From contig JAEZCE010000045.1 in the NCBI GenBank assembly GCA_023429995.1, positions 107,617 through 171,616 of the forward strand: a stretch of 64,000 nt of DNA, given 5' to 3'. Below the pieces are notes generated by a model. That model saw only the letters and a list, made by a program, of their open reading frames with translations, had not been told where the DNA came from and ran no database searches. Both the position numbers and the translations under genes were made by a program. The DNA comes from Bacillota bacterium (GTDB taxonomy: Bacteria; Bacillota; UBA4882; UBA8346). Positions 49,688-59,356 of this stretch are shown here, piece after piece; the stretch's first letter is position 1, and each line of letters begins with the position of its first letter.

Positions 49688-50998
49688 ATGATCAATAAAA
49701 CTATTCCGTTGGAGCTTCAGGAATTGCACAATCTTGAATACATACAGTTAAACCATAAGGCCAAAGAGGCATTCGAATTTGAATCCCTTCAAAAGCTTTT
49801 TAAAAGAGTAAATCAACAAGGGCTTTTTTACCAGAAAAAATACCAGGCGGCCGGTTTGGTCTTGAATGATTTCCGCAGTATGGACGATTTTCATAAAATC
49901 CCCTTCACGACAAAGGAAGAATTGCGGGAAGCTTATCCTCTGGGGATTCAAGCCGTGCCCGACCGTGATGTGGTCAGAATCCATTCTTCGTCCGGAACTA
50001 CCGGATTGCCCATTATCATTCCTTATACCCGGAGAGATGTTCGCGATTGGGCGATCATGTTCGCCCGCTGTTATGCCTACGCCGGTGTAAACCGGGAGGA
50101 TAGGGTGCAAATTACTCCCGGCTATGGATTGTGGACCGCAGGTATTGGATTTCAGGCCGGCGTGGAGCGCCTGGGGGCCATGGCGATTCCAATGGGCCCG
50201 GGAAATACCGAAAAACAATTGCAGATGATGGTTGATTTGAAATCCACTGTACTTTGCAGCACATCTTCCTATGCCTTATTGCTGGCGGAAGAAGTCCAAA
50301 GAAGAGCTTTAGCGGATAAAGTTCACCTGAAAACCGGAATAATCGGCTCGGAACGCTGGGGCGATAAAATGCGGGCCCGGATCGAGAAGGAATTGGGGAT
50401 TGAATCCTATGATATTTACGGGCTAACCGAAATATACGGTCCCGGAATCGGAATCGACTGCCAGTTCCATCAAGGAATTCATTACTGGTCCGATTATTTA
50501 TACTTTGAAATTATCGATCCCCTCACCGGAAAAGTCTTGCCCCAAGGTGAACTGGGTGAATTAGTCATTACTACTTTATGCAAAGAGGGAGCTCCGCTTA
50601 TCCGGTACCGGACCCATGACTTGACCCGGATTATCCCCGGCGTTTGTGAGTGCGGCAGTATTTATCCACGAATCGACCGGATCTTGGGACGTAGCGACGA
50701 TATGATCAAGATCAAGGGAGTCAACATTTATCCGGGGCAAATTGAAGATTTGTTAAAAGAAACACCGGGAGCGAGCAGTGAATATCAAATCCGGCTGAGC
50801 CGGGTGGATGCCAGGGATCAGATGTTACTTTGCGTTGAGGGAGAGGCCGGAATTGATCCTGAAAAACTTGGGGAACGAATCAGCGGCAATTTTAAAAAGC
50901 GCATCGGTATCATGATCAATGTTGAAGCGGTTCCCTTCGGAAGCTTGCCCCGAAGTGAAAAGAAATCCAAACGGGTGATTGATGAACGGGATATTTAA
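49688..50998 (+). CDS. Phenylacetate-CoA ligase (PaaK-like)
   Basis: 436 aa adenylate-forming enzyme. AMP-binding P-loop SSGTTGLPIIIPYT (near residue 100), YGLTEIYGPG (near 240), and the C-terminal lysine region SLPRSEKKSKRVID. ATG 49688 follows GAGGAGG. It activates an aryl acid with CoA and ATP, typically phenylacetate made from phenylalanine by Ior. The Ior partner is only a fragment just upstream, so it may now depend on an enzyme elsewhere. Confidence 0.88.
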   Translation: MINKTIPLELQELHNLEYIQLNHKAKEAFEFESLQKLFKRVNQQGLFYQKKYQAAGLVLNDFRSMDDFHKIPFTTKEELREAYPLGIQAVPDRDVVRIHSSSGTTGLPIIIPYTRRDVRDWAIMFARCYAYAGVNREDRVQITPGYGLWTAGIGFQAGVERLGAMAIPMGPGNTEKQLQMMVDLKSTVLCSTSSYALLLAEEVQRRALADKVHLKTGIIGSERWGDKMRARIEKELGIESYDIYGLTEIYGPGIGIDCQFHQGIHYWSDYLYFEIIDPLTGKVLPQGELGELVITTLCKEGAPLIRYRTHDLTRIIPGVCECGSIYPRIDRILGRSDDMIKIKGVNIYPGQIEDLLKETPGASSEYQIRLSRVDARDQMLLCVEGEAGIDPEKLGERISGNFKKRIGIMINVEAVPFGSLPRSEKKSKRVIDERDI

Positions 50999-51025
50999 TG
51001 ATCGGATTAAAATAGGAACAATTGG

Positions 51026-51060
51026 GGCCGATCGCTCATTGTGATTGGCCTTTTCTATTT
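51026..51060 (+). terminator. Terminator after paaK
   Basis: GGCCGATCGC / GTGATTGGCC stem (with G-U pairs), 5-nt loop, T-rich tail. Confidence 0.75.
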
Positions 51061-51148
51061 TTAATTCAAAATACAAAAAAGGGATTTCGATCTTTTTGTG
51101 GAATTAATTTACGTTATTTGGTAGCCCAAAAGCGGAGGGATTGGAAAA

Positions 51149-52528
51149 ATGAAAGCCTGGAGCGGCCGTTTTCAGAAAGACACCGGGGCTTTGATGGATG
51201 ATTTTCATTCGTCCATCGGATTTGATTGCCGGTTAGCGGAGGAAGACATTCAAGGCAGTATTGCTCATGCCAATATGCTGGGTGATTGCAATATTATCAA
51301 ACGTTCCGAGGCTGATACCATCATCATCGGACTGAAAAAAATCCTGGAAAAAGTTAAGAGCGGTCAAATCGATTGGGATGTTAAGGCGGAAGACATCCAT
51401 ATGAATATTGAAAAACTATTAATTCAGGAAATCGGGGAACTGGGCAAGAAATTGCATACAGCCCGCAGCCGTAATGATCAAGTGGCCCTGGATGCCCGGT
51501 TGTATGTCCGCAAAGAGATTGCCGGGATTCAAAATCTGTTGAAGGAATTATTACAGGTATTGCTGGAAATGGCCGAGCGGGAGCAAGCTACCATTTTACC
51601 CGGATATACCCATTTGCAGCGGGCTCAGCCTATCCTGCTGGGGCATCATTTATTGGCATACTTTGAGATGTTTAAACGGGATTTTGAAAGAGCAAACGAT
51701 TGTTTGAAACGGGTCACGGTTTTGCCGCTGGGCGCAGGAGCGCTGGCCGGAACCGGTTTTGAAACCAACCGTCATCAAATCGCTGAGGAACTTGGATTCC
51801 CAGAAGTGGCGTCCAACAGTCTGGATGCGGTAAGCGATCGGGATTTTGTCGCTGAATTCATTTTTCTGATTTCCTTATCCATGATGCACTTGTCGCGGTT
51901 TAGCGAGGAATTGGTGTTATGGTCATCCATGGAATTCGGTTTTGTGGAAATGGATGACGCCTACAGTACCGGTTCCAGCATCATGCCGCAGAAAAAAAAC
52001 CCCGATGTCGCCGAGTTGGTGCGGGGAAAAACCGGCAGGGTGTATGGGGACTTAATAGGAATTCTGACAATGCTCAAAGGGTTGCCGCTTGCGTATAATA
52101 AAGATATGCAAGAGGATAAAGAAGCGTTATTTGATGCGGTGGATACCCTGAAAGGCTGTATCGGCATTTTTATCCCCATGTTGCAAACGTTGGTTTTCAA
52201 AAGAGAAAAAATGCTGGATGCAACCAAGGACGGATATTTAAATGCGACGGATCTGGCTGACTATTTGGTGGGCAAGGGGTTGCCCTTCCGGTCGGCTCAT
52301 TCCATCGCCGGGAAATTAGTGCATTATTGCATTGAGAAGCAAAAAAGGCTTGAAGACTTAACGCTGGAAGAGTTTCAGGCCGCTTCCACCTTGATTGATA
52401 AAGATGTTTATGAAAAACTGGATATTCCAAATATTGTTGCAGTAAGAAATTCCTATGGAGGAACCTCCCATAAGCAAGTCAGGTTCCAATTGAATGCGGC
52501 CATGGAATGGCTTGATACTCTCAAATAA
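51149..52528 (+). CDS. argH: Argininosuccinate lyase
   Basis: 459 aa. The N-terminal WSGRF, TARSRNDQVALDARLY, and the family signature GSSIMPQKKNPDVAE (near residue 275) are intact. It splits argininosuccinate to arginine and fumarate in the cytoplasm. ATG 51149 follows GCGGAGGGATTGG. argG is not nearby. It leads the run argH-lysC-apt-mrnC. Confidence 0.96.
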   Translation: MKAWSGRFQKDTGALMDDFHSSIGFDCRLAEEDIQGSIAHANMLGDCNIIKRSEADTIIIGLKKILEKVKSGQIDWDVKAEDIHMNIEKLLIQEIGELGKKLHTARSRNDQVALDARLYVRKEIAGIQNLLKELLQVLLEMAEREQATILPGYTHLQRAQPILLGHHLLAYFEMFKRDFERANDCLKRVTVLPLGAGALAGTGFETNRHQIAEELGFPEVASNSLDAVSDRDFVAEFIFLISLSMMHLSRFSEELVLWSSMEFGFVEMDDAYSTGSSIMPQKKNPDVAELVRGKTGRVYGDLIGILTMLKGLPLAYNKDMQEDKEALFDAVDTLKGCIGIFIPMLQTLVFKREKMLDATKDGYLNATDLADYLVGKGLPFRSAHSIAGKLVHYCIEKQKRLEDLTLEEFQAASTLIDKDVYEKLDIPNIVAVRNSYGGTSHKQVRFQLNAAMEWLDTLK

Positions 52529-52541
52529 GGATGGTCAAGGA

Positions 52542-53732
52542 ATGGAAATTATTGTCCAAAAATTTGGCGGTACTTCCGTGGCTACCGATGAGGGCAGAAG
52601 CAGAGCTGCGGCCAAAGTCATCAAGGCCATTGAAGAAGGGTATTCGGTTGTAGTCGTTGTCTCAGCGATGGGCCGGAAAGGAGAGCCTTATGCCACGGAT
52701 AGTTTAATCCATTTGGCAAAAGATATCGAAAAGCGGGTGGATTCCAGGGAGCTTGATTTATTGGTATCCTGCGGTGAAATCATATCCACCGTCGTGATGG
52801 CTCAAACGTTGGAAAAACGTGGGCATGCCGCTATCGCTCTTACCGGTGGCCAAGCGGGCGTCCTGACGGATCAAAATTTCGGGGAAGCCCAAATCATCGG
52901 GATAAATCCGGAAAATATTTTAAGACATTTGGGAGAGGGCAAGGTTGTTGTGGTAGCCGGTTTTCAAGGGATTACCGCCGGCGGAGATATTACCACCCTC
53001 GGCCGCGGCGGGTCCGATACGACCGCGACAGCATTAGGAGCCGCGTTGGAAGCGAAGATGGTTGAGATTTATACCGATGTGGACGGAGTGATGACGGCTG
53101 ATCCCCGGATTATTCCCGATGCCAAAATCTTACGGGAACTTACCTATCAAGAAATTTGTGAAATGGCCAATCAGGGCGCCAAAGTCGTTCATCCCCGGGC
53201 GGTGGCGATAGCCAGGGACAAGAAAGTTCCGGTCAAAGTGAAAAGTACTTTCTCGGATGACGGGGGCACCTTGATTCATGAAGGGAAAACATCCCGGATT
53301 ATCACCGGCATAGCCCATCAGACTGGTCTCGGGTTGGTACTGGTGAAGGGGAAAAACGGACAGCTCACTTCCGAGGATCCGGTGAAGGTTTTCAAAAAAT
53401 TGGCTGAAAGCTCCATTAGCGTTGATATGAACTCCGTTTCCGCGGGTCAGGTTAGTTTTGTTGTGAAGCAGGAAAGTTTGGGGAAAACGGGTGATTTATT
53501 ATTACCCTTTGGTTATGATGTCGAACTATTGCCGCATACTGCTAAAATAGCCCTTATTGGCACGGGAATGCAGGATGTGCCGGGAATCATGGTTAGAGTT
53601 GTTGAAACTCTGCATAAGCACAGGATTCGTTTATTGCAAACCGTTGATTCCGAAATCACCATCTCTTGCCTGGTGTTGGAGAGTCAAATCTTGGATGCCA
53701 TTAAAGTATTATATCATGAGTTTGATTTATAA
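52542..53732 (+). CDS. lysC: Aspartate kinase
   Basis: 396 aa from ATG 52542. N-terminal KFGGTSVATDEGR kinase motif, GRGGSDTTATALGAAL, TADPRI, and two C-terminal ACT domains (about 265-396). It phosphorylates aspartate in the first step of the Lys/Thr/Met pathway. It lies 13 nt after argH. In the PLP-linked methionine context of Region 1, it supplies the carbon skeleton of O-acetylhomoserine, although the genes are far apart. Confidence 0.94.
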   Translation: MEIIVQKFGGTSVATDEGRSRAAAKVIKAIEEGYSVVVVVSAMGRKGEPYATDSLIHLAKDIEKRVDSRELDLLVSCGEIISTVVMAQTLEKRGHAAIALTGGQAGVLTDQNFGEAQIIGINPENILRHLGEGKVVVVAGFQGITAGGDITTLGRGGSDTTATALGAALEAKMVEIYTDVDGVMTADPRIIPDAKILRELTYQEICEMANQGAKVVHPRAVAIARDKKVPVKVKSTFSDDGGTLIHEGKTSRIITGIAHQTGLGLVLVKGKNGQLTSEDPVKVFKKLAESSISVDMNSVSAGQVSFVVKQESLGKTGDLLLPFGYDVELLPHTAKIALIGTGMQDVPGIMVRVVETLHKHRIRLLQTVDSEITISCLVLESQILDAIKVLYHEFDL

Positions 53733-53753
53733 AATGAACGGGAGTGATTATAA

Positions 53754-54275
53754 GTGGATTACAAGTCATTAATCCGGGAAGTGCCCGATTTCCCCAAAAA
53801 GGGCATAAGCTTTAAAGATATTACCACCTTGCTGAAAGACGGTCCGGCCTTACGGCAGGTTACGGATGAGCTGGCTGCTTATTTTGCCCCTCTCAAGCCT
53901 GATGTTATCGTAGGCGCCGAGTCACGCGGTTTTTTATTGGGAGCCCCTCTGGCCTATAAAATGGGTTGCGGACTGGTTGTTGTCCGTAAACCCGGGAAAC
54001 TTCCGGCCGCCGTGGCGAAAGTGTCTTACCAATTGGAGTACGGCGAGGATTCGTTGGAAATACACCTGGATTCGATTAAAGCAGGTCAACGGGTGTTGAT
54101 TGTCGATGACTTACTGGCAACCGGAGGCACCATGGCGGCTACGGCCGAGCTGGTTAAAAAGCTTCAGGGTGAAATCGTGGGTTTTGCATTCCTGATTGAA
54201 CTGGATGATTTGAAAGGCCGTCAAAAATTGGAACCCTATGAGGTCTATAGTATGGTTCATTATGAAGGCGACTGA
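53754..54275 (+). CDS. apt: Adenine phosphoribosyltransferase
   Basis: 173 aa from GTG 53754. N-terminal IREVPDFPKKGISFKDIT is diagnostic, and the PRPP loop is VLIVDDLLATGGTM (near residue 117). It converts adenine and PRPP to AMP. The standard length and intact motifs give no doubt. Confidence 0.95.
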   Translation: MDYKSLIREVPDFPKKGISFKDITTLLKDGPALRQVTDELAAYFAPLKPDVIVGAESRGFLLGAPLAYKMGCGLVVVRKPGKLPAAVAKVSYQLEYGEDSLEIHLDSIKAGQRVLIVDDLLATGGTMAATAELVKKLQGEIVGFAFLIELDDLKGRQKLEPYEVYSMVHYEGD

Positions 54276-54398
54276 AGATGATCGCTGCCTGCCACTGGGC
54301 TATTGGCTAGCGGGGTTGTGAGTTTAAGCTTAAGCCGGCAGTGAATAGTCCAAAGCTAAAAGCGAAGAGCATCAGTAAATTGAAGGTGAAGGCCCAAT

Positions 54399-54827
54399 AT
54401 GCCAAGTTATGATTTTTTGAATTTGCCCAAGCAAAACCCCGATCAGTTATCACCCGCAGTGTGGGCTTATATCGGGGATGCCGTCTATGAACTTTTTATC
54501 CGGTGCCATATTCTTTCCGGTGGACCGGCGAAAACAAAGACGCTGCACCGGGAAGTGACCACGATGGTAAGGGCTTCATTTCAGGCCGGCCTGGTAACCA
54601 AGTTGGAATCTTTCCTTTCCGAAAACGAACTGGAAATTTTGAAAAGGGGCCGCAATGTCAAGAGTGGTCATATTCCTGCTCATACCGATGTGCTAACTTA
54701 CCGTCACAGCACGGCATTTGAAGCCCTGATCGGTTACTTGTACCTGCGGGGCGAACATCAACGGCTAAAAGAATTGTTGGAGCAAGCGGTAAGTTTGGCG
54801 GCAACACCGGATAAAACAATCGAGTAA
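54399..54827 (+). CDS. mrnC: Mini-ribonuclease III
   Basis: 142 aa RNase III-like domain without a double-stranded-RNA-binding domain. AYIGDAVYELFIRCHIL carries the catalytic acidic residue, with GRNVKSG and AFEALIGYLYL downstream. It processes 23S rRNA ends in Firmicutes. ATG 54399 lacks a strong ribosome site (GAAGG). It is 123 nt after apt and ends at a terminator. Confidence 0.9.
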   Translation: MPSYDFLNLPKQNPDQLSPAVWAYIGDAVYELFIRCHILSGGPAKTKTLHREVTTMVRASFQAGLVTKLESFLSENELEILKRGRNVKSGHIPAHTDVLTYRHSTAFEALIGYLYLRGEHQRLKELLEQAVSLAATPDKTIE

Positions 54828-54837
54828 TTAAATTTTC

Positions 54838-54869
54838 AACCAACTTGAAACCATCAGGTTGGTTTTTTT
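54838..54869 (+). terminator. Terminator after mrnC
   Basis: AACCAACTTG / CAGGTTGGTT stem (one G-U pair), short loop, seven T residues. Confidence 0.88.
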
Positions 54870-55002
54870 ATGACGGCGAAATCTCTTTGACAAATAATCA
54901 ATAGCTTCTTTGGTTATAATTTGGTAAAATAGAAAACGATAATGAATTGCAGATGTTGCAGGTATAAGCAAATATCCGAGAAAGAATGGGGAATAGAGCG
55001 GC

Positions 55003-55791
55003 ATGGCGGAACAAATCGAAGGAAGAAACCCGGTATTGGAAGCTTTACGGGCCGGGCATGAACTGGTAAAAATCTATATTTTAAAAACTGAATCTCAAAC
55101 CGGACCGCTGAGGGAAATTACAGCCAAAGCATTGCAAAAAGGGATTCCCGTCAATCAAGTGGACAACCAGGTATTGGATAAAATGGCGGTGACCCGCAAC
55201 CATCAGGGAGTCATCGCAATGGCGGCCGATTGGAAATACGCTTCCTTGCGGGATATTTGGACCCGGGCTGCCGAAAAAGGGGAACCCCCGTTTTTTTTAT
55301 TCCTCGACGGAGTGGAAGATCCCCAAAATTTAGGTTCCATCATTCGGACGGCCGAAGCTTCGGGAGTCCATGGAATTGTGATTCCGGAACGCCGGGCGGC
55401 CGGCCTTACGGCGGTGGTAGGCCGGGCTTCGGCCGGCGCGATTGAACATATTCCGGTGGTACGGGTTACCAATCTCACCAAAACCATGGAAGATCTAAAA
55501 AAGGACGGTTTATGGTTCACCGGTGTGGAGATGGATGGGGACAAAGAAGTCCAGCGCGCCGATCTTAAAGGCCCCATGGGTCTGGTTCTCGGGGGAGAAG
55601 GAAACGGAATATCCCGTCTGGTGAGGGAACATTGCGATCAGGTCGTCCGAATTCCCATGTGGGGCCGGATTAATTCATTAAATGTCGCGGCTGCGACGGC
55701 GATTTCTTTATATGAAGTAAGGCGTCAGCGCGGGCTTGGCGGCGAGTCCTCAAATAGCGATAAGTGTGGAGAAGCAGTCCATAGCAGCTAG
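55003..55791 (+). CDS. rlmB: 23S rRNA 2'-O-methyltransferase RlmB-type (SPOUT)
   Basis: 262 aa. N-terminal substrate-binding domain (EQIEGRNPVLEALRAG), then the SPOUT knot: FLDGVEDPQNLGSIIRTAEASG, LVLGGEGNGIS and IPMWGRINSLNVAAATAISLYE (read in shorter pieces). It methylates G2251 (E. coli numbering) of 23S rRNA. It sits between mrnC and sigH, the normal Firmicutes order. Confidence 0.93.
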   Translation: MAEQIEGRNPVLEALRAGHELVKIYILKTESQTGPLREITAKALQKGIPVNQVDNQVLDKMAVTRNHQGVIAMAADWKYASLRDIWTRAAEKGEPPFFLFLDGVEDPQNLGSIIRTAEASGVHGIVIPERRAAGLTAVVGRASAGAIEHIPVVRVTNLTKTMEDLKKDGLWFTGVEMDGDKEVQRADLKGPMGLVLGGEGNGISRLVREHCDQVVRIPMWGRINSLNVAAATAISLYEVRRQRGLGGESSNSDKCGEAVHSS

Positions 55792-55816
55792 CGGCGCGCG
55801 CCGCTAGTGTTTTAAA
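55788..55816 (+). terminator. Terminator overlapping the rlmB stop
   Basis: Perfect 20-nt palindrome CTAGCGGCGCGCGCCGCTAG (55788-55807) followed by TGTTTT; the TAG stop lies in its left arm. The T run is short. Confidence 0.6.
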
Positions 55817-56057
55817 ACCAGCGAATAATGTTTGGATTCAATATTTTAAAATAACAGCTATGGAAATGCCAAACTTTAGCCGATTATGAAATGATGCGGT
55901 ATTAAAACGGTAATTTACATATTGTATTTTGGGGATGGGAATGATACAATTGCAAAAAAAGTGGTCACTGAGATTTCATTTCAAATGAAGTAATGATACG
56001 CAATTTCCCTCTGAATGAAATGCCTTTCAAAAGAAACTGTAGTAATTTTCCATTCCC

Positions 56058-56087
56058 TTGACGTTCAAATATCTGCTATTGTATAAT
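56058..56087 (+). promoter_or_regulatory. Sigma-A-type promoter of sigH
   Basis: TTGACG (56058-56063), 18-nt spacer, TATAAT (56082-56087). The leader to the GTG start is about 235 nt. The remainder of the 540-base gap upstream shows no gene. Confidence 0.75.
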
Positions 56088-56329
56088 ATTCATATGCTAC
56101 TTTGGACATACTTTTTTGTCAAATTTTGAACCGGTTTCCTAAAACCTCAATCCGGCATGTAAGGAACAAAATCTCTTCCACTGCGTTACAACTTACTGGA
56201 TTGGTGTTTTACCAACGTGGTTGGTTTAACCGACAATAGTTGGTTACAGAATCCGCCAAGTTTCGCTTTGGGAAATTGAAAACTGCTTGCTGGATTCGTG
56301 TTAAAATAACAGCCGGAGGCGATTGTAAC

Positions 56330-56983
56330 GTGGGGGCAAAACCACAAAGAGATGTTGCTGAGATATATGATGTGATGTTAGATGAAACAATCGTTGAAGC
56401 TGCTCGAGAAGGCGACGACGCCGCCCAAGAATACCTGATTAATAAATATAAAAATTTTGTACGAGCCAAAGCCCGGTCTTATTTTTTGATCGGCGCTGAT
56501 CGGGAAGATATTATTCAAGAAGGTATGATTGGACTTTACAAGGCAATTCGTGACTTTCGCAACGATAAGTTGGCTTCTTTCCGCGCGTTTGCCGAGTTAT
56601 GCATTACTCGTCAGATTATTACTGCGATTAAAACCGCCACCCGTCAGAAACATATTCCGTTAAACTCCTATGTATCGCTGAACAAACCGATTTACGATGA
56701 AGAATCGGATCGGACATTGCTGGATGTGCTTTCCGGGAACAAAGTAACGGATCCTGAAGAATTGGTCATCAGCCGCGAAGAATTCGTCGATATTGAACAT
56801 AAAATGGGTGAATTCTTAAGCGATTTGGAGTGGAAAGTTTTAATGTCTTACCTGGATGGTCATTCCTATCAGGAAATCGCCAAAGATTTGCGCAGGCATG
56901 TCAAATCGATTGATAATGCATTGCAAAGAGTCAAACGCAAATTAGAACGTTACCTGGAAAAAAGGGAAGAGATTAATAGCTAA
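56330..56983 (+). CDS. sigH: RNA polymerase sporulation sigma factor SigH
   Basis: 217 aa from GTG 56330, set by GGAGG 10 nt upstream. Region 2 motifs ADREDIIQEGMIGLYKAIRDF and SFRAFAELCITRQIITAIK, with TRQKHIPLNSYVSL and region 4 SYQEIAKDLRRHVKSIDNALQR, match sigma-30. It directs early sporulation and stationary-phase transcription. The usual following genes (rpmG, secE, nusG) are absent; accessory DNA follows instead. Confidence 0.93.
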   Translation: MGAKPQRDVAEIYDVMLDETIVEAAREGDDAAQEYLINKYKNFVRAKARSYFLIGADREDIIQEGMIGLYKAIRDFRNDKLASFRAFAELCITRQIITAIKTATRQKHIPLNSYVSLNKPIYDEESDRTLLDVLSGNKVTDPEELVISREEFVDIEHKMGEFLSDLEWKVLMSYLDGHSYQEIAKDLRRHVKSIDNALQRVKRKLERYLEKREEINS

Positions 56984-57103
56984 TGCAGCTAAAGCATAAT
57001 GCAAGGTAAAGCTCGGTTATTGATTTCCAATTCTCTCTCCGCAAGAGGGCGAGGGAGGCGAAGTCAAATCGTTTCAATGAATATGGTTGTTCCGATGAGC
57101 GAG

Positions 57104-57128
57104 GCCCTTCCGGTTGGAGGGCTTTTTT
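57104..57128 (+). terminator. Terminator after sigH
   Basis: GCCCTTCC / GGAGGGC stem (one bulge), 4-nt loop and six T residues. Confidence 0.85.
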
Positions 57129-57233
57129 GCTTTGGCAGACCGGAGGAGGGGCTGGGAGCCAATGTCATCAGGCTGCGCTGTAGAAAACAGGAAAATGATG
57201 TTTGATTCCATCTCCGCCCCAACGTGAACGATG

Positions 57234-57374
57234 GGGCTAGGTATATTAAAAAACGTTCTAAAGGCCTTCCAGGCCTCGGTTTCGTGTTTTTACACCCGTT
57301 AAAAGCACACCCCAGCCCTGGAATGGCGTATTTTAGCTTGTCCGGGGTTTAGAATGATTTTTAAGGCCTAGCCC
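57234..57374. other. Rod-like inverted-repeat segment, possible ncRNA or MITE remnant
   Basis: GGGCTAGG at 57234 pairs with CCTAGCCC ending at 57374; inside, TTAAAAA pairs with TTTTTAA and TTCTAAA with TTTAGAA, giving a long interrupted stem. The centre has a GTGTTTTT...AAAAGCAC hairpin. No ORF is plausible. The rod shape is reminiscent of 6S RNA, but I cannot match its consensus or find a promoter, so a mobile-element remnant is equally likely. Confidence 0.4.
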
Positions 57375-57614
57375 AGAACTTCAGGTCTGGGTGGACAGAA
57401 TGAGCATAAAGTAGTTTTAGCCATTTCCTATTGAGGGATGCTTAGCTTGATGACATTGAGGGCGGGGTGAGGTCAAAATAGGCAATTGAAATCCTTGCAA
57501 AATATGGAATTATCCCTTGATGATATTGGGCTTGGAGCGAACCCCAAAAATTGAATTCCTTGATTTTTCGGGAGAGGAAAATTATGAGGGACTCGCAACA
57601 AAGGAGAACATTAA

Positions 57615-58346
57615 ATGGGTAATACATTTATTCTTGTTCACGGAGCATGGCTCGGCGGTTGGTGTTGGGAGAAACTTCGACCATTGCTGGAAGCCGAAGG
57701 GCATACCGTCATAGCCCCGGACATGCCGGGGCATGGAGCGGACAGATTACCTATAGAAGATCAGAATCTTGAAAAATACGCCCGTACTGTTGAAACTTTA
57801 GTTACGTCGCTTAACGGGTCGGTTATTCTTGTCGGTCACAGTTTCGGCGGTATGATAACGAGCCAGGCGGCGTGCTATATCCCGAACAAAATCAAAAAAC
57901 TTGTTTATATTTCAGCGTTTTTACCACGAGACGGTCAAAGCTGCGTCGGGATCACCAAAAGCATCCAGCCAACATTTCATGAAAAACTTGTGGCATCCGG
58001 CCATGATTTTATACTGTCTGCGGATGGAAAGACATCAAAGGTCGCGCCAGATTCCTGCGCTGACTTTGTTTATCATGATATTCCGAGAGATCTAGCGCTG
58101 ATGATAGCGAAGCGTCTTGGCCCCGAGGCTAATGCAGCCCAGAATCAGACCGTCGTTCTTAATGATAAGTTCAATGACATCCCAAAAGCATATGTGCGAT
58201 GTGTGCTCGATCAGGTGATCGACGTAAGGCTGCAAGACAAAATGGTTGCCGAAACCTATTGCGGCGAGGTGTACACCCTTGAAACAGGACACTGCCCGTT
58301 TGAATCCGCTCCGCGCAGTCTGGCCCATATTCTTCTTTGTCTGTGA
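57615..58346 (+). CDS. Alpha/beta hydrolase, methylesterase/salicylate-esterase-like
   Basis: 243 aa. FILVHGAWLGGWCWEKL at the N-terminus (oxyanion HGAWxGGWCW pattern), nucleophile elbow VGHSFGGM (Ser near residue 79), and catalytic His in TGHCPFES near the end. The pattern matches the EstC/plant methylesterase group. AAAGGAG lies upstream of ATG 57615. Substrate unknown; its neighbours are non-coding, so there is no operon clue. Confidence 0.85.
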   Translation: MGNTFILVHGAWLGGWCWEKLRPLLEAEGHTVIAPDMPGHGADRLPIEDQNLEKYARTVETLVTSLNGSVILVGHSFGGMITSQAACYIPNKIKKLVYISAFLPRDGQSCVGITKSIQPTFHEKLVASGHDFILSADGKTSKVAPDSCADFVYHDIPRDLALMIAKRLGPEANAAQNQTVVLNDKFNDIPKAYVRCVLDQVIDVRLQDKMVAETYCGEVYTLETGHCPFESAPRSLAHILLCL

Positions 58347-58760
58347 GATTTCCTTTTTGTTTATTTCGAGGAACTTATATCACGAAACATGTTTAAACTT
58401 GGGAGCGCAACCCTCGGAACCCGAGAAACAGGCGAATACCCTTTCGGGGCTAGGGTAGGTTTTGGGCTTATTACCCTAACTGGTCTTCAAGGGAATTGGC
58501 TGGAATTGAGGGCCAATGGGCTTGTTGGACAGACTATGGAGCATAACGGCAAAGGCTTCGGAAAACATAATCACCTTTTTGGGGGTCATTATTATTTTAG
58601 CTGCGTTTTCCTGATCGATGGCGACGATTGTCGGGAGGAAATCAGAAACCGTTGGAACTGCCAAAATGGTTTTTGGAAGGCGGTCGTGTATCATATGGTG
58701 ACCGAAATATAAAAACCGCACTTGCCGGTTGGGTACACATACTGAGTCGTCCGGTATGCA

Positions 58761-58892
58761 TACGCGACGGTTGAGTGCCTTCGCGCAACGACTAAGTACC
58801 TTTACGCGACGGTTGAGTACCTTGACGCAACGACTAAGTACCTTTACGCGACGGTTGAGTACCTTCGCGCAACAACTAAGACTAAGATCCTT
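58761..58892. repeat. 21-bp tandem repeat (minisatellite)
   Basis: Five 21-bp units alternate between two types, ACGCGACGGTTGAGTACCTT and GCGCAACGACTAAGTACCTT (each with one further base), giving a 42-bp higher-order period, followed by a 27-bp variant. Degenerate units extend upstream to about 58719. Because 21 is a multiple of three, both strands read as seven-residue repeats (plus RLSTFTR/RLSTFAQ, minus KVLNRRV/KVLSRCV). Neither ORF (58729-58950 plus, 58476-58970 minus) has family features, so I annotate only the DNA repeat. It lies in the 1,010-base gene-free stretch 58347-59356. Confidence 0.85.
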
Positions 58893-58978
58893 TACTCGAC
58901 AGCGGTTGACAGGTGGAAATCCGCAGATTGAAACGATAAGTGATGGATAGCTGTTTTTATCCTGGTTCATTTTTTTAT

Positions 58979-59049
58979 GCCCTCCTGCCCCTCCTGAACC
59001 ATGGTTACAGCAATGGCGGGGTTAGGAGGCGTAGGAGGGGTAGGAGGGC
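58979..59049. repeat. 17-bp GC-rich inverted repeat
   Basis: GCCCTCCTGCCCCTCCT (58979-58995) pairs with AGGAGGGGTAGGAGGGC (59033-59049), one G-U, loop 37 nt. No T run follows, so it is not an obvious terminator. Confidence 0.6.
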
Positions 59050-59306
59050 CACGAATGATATAAAAATAAAAGGGATTTTTTGGTGAATCTTAAAGCGGTT
59101 TTTTTTAAGGCCTTGGCCAAGAAGGGCCTAACGGGTTGAAGCCTGGTGGGGATTGGGTTTGGGGACGATGTGGGGCAGAGGGGGTGTTGTACGGAAATAT
59201 ATATATTTTTTGGGGTTTGGATTAGGAAATGAAATTTCTTAAAAAGCCCCCGGCGTTATCTTTCTGAAAAAAACCGATGTAAGCTTAGGTTGTTTTGTTA
59301 TAACAG

Positions 59307-59334
59307 TTTACAGTTAATTAAGATATAGTATAAT
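59307..59334 (+). promoter_or_regulatory. Promoter of nucleotidyltransferase gene
   Basis: TTTACA (59307-59312), 16-nt spacer, TATAAT (59329-59334), about 22 nt before the start codon's ribosome-site region. Confidence 0.7.
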
Positions 59335-59356
59335 GGTATTGAATGGAGGCGGTTTG

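Noticed and set aside
56999..57205. ORF of 68 codons after sigH
   Set aside because: It runs through the sigH terminator and has no ribosome site.
58761..58892. CRISPR array
   Set aside because: Repeats are contiguous with no unique spacers, and no cas gene is near.
58476..58970. Minus-strand 164-codon ORF and overlapping plus-strand ORFs at 58389 and 58729
   Set aside because: They exist because the 21-bp repeat stays open in several frames; no family similarity or ribosome site.
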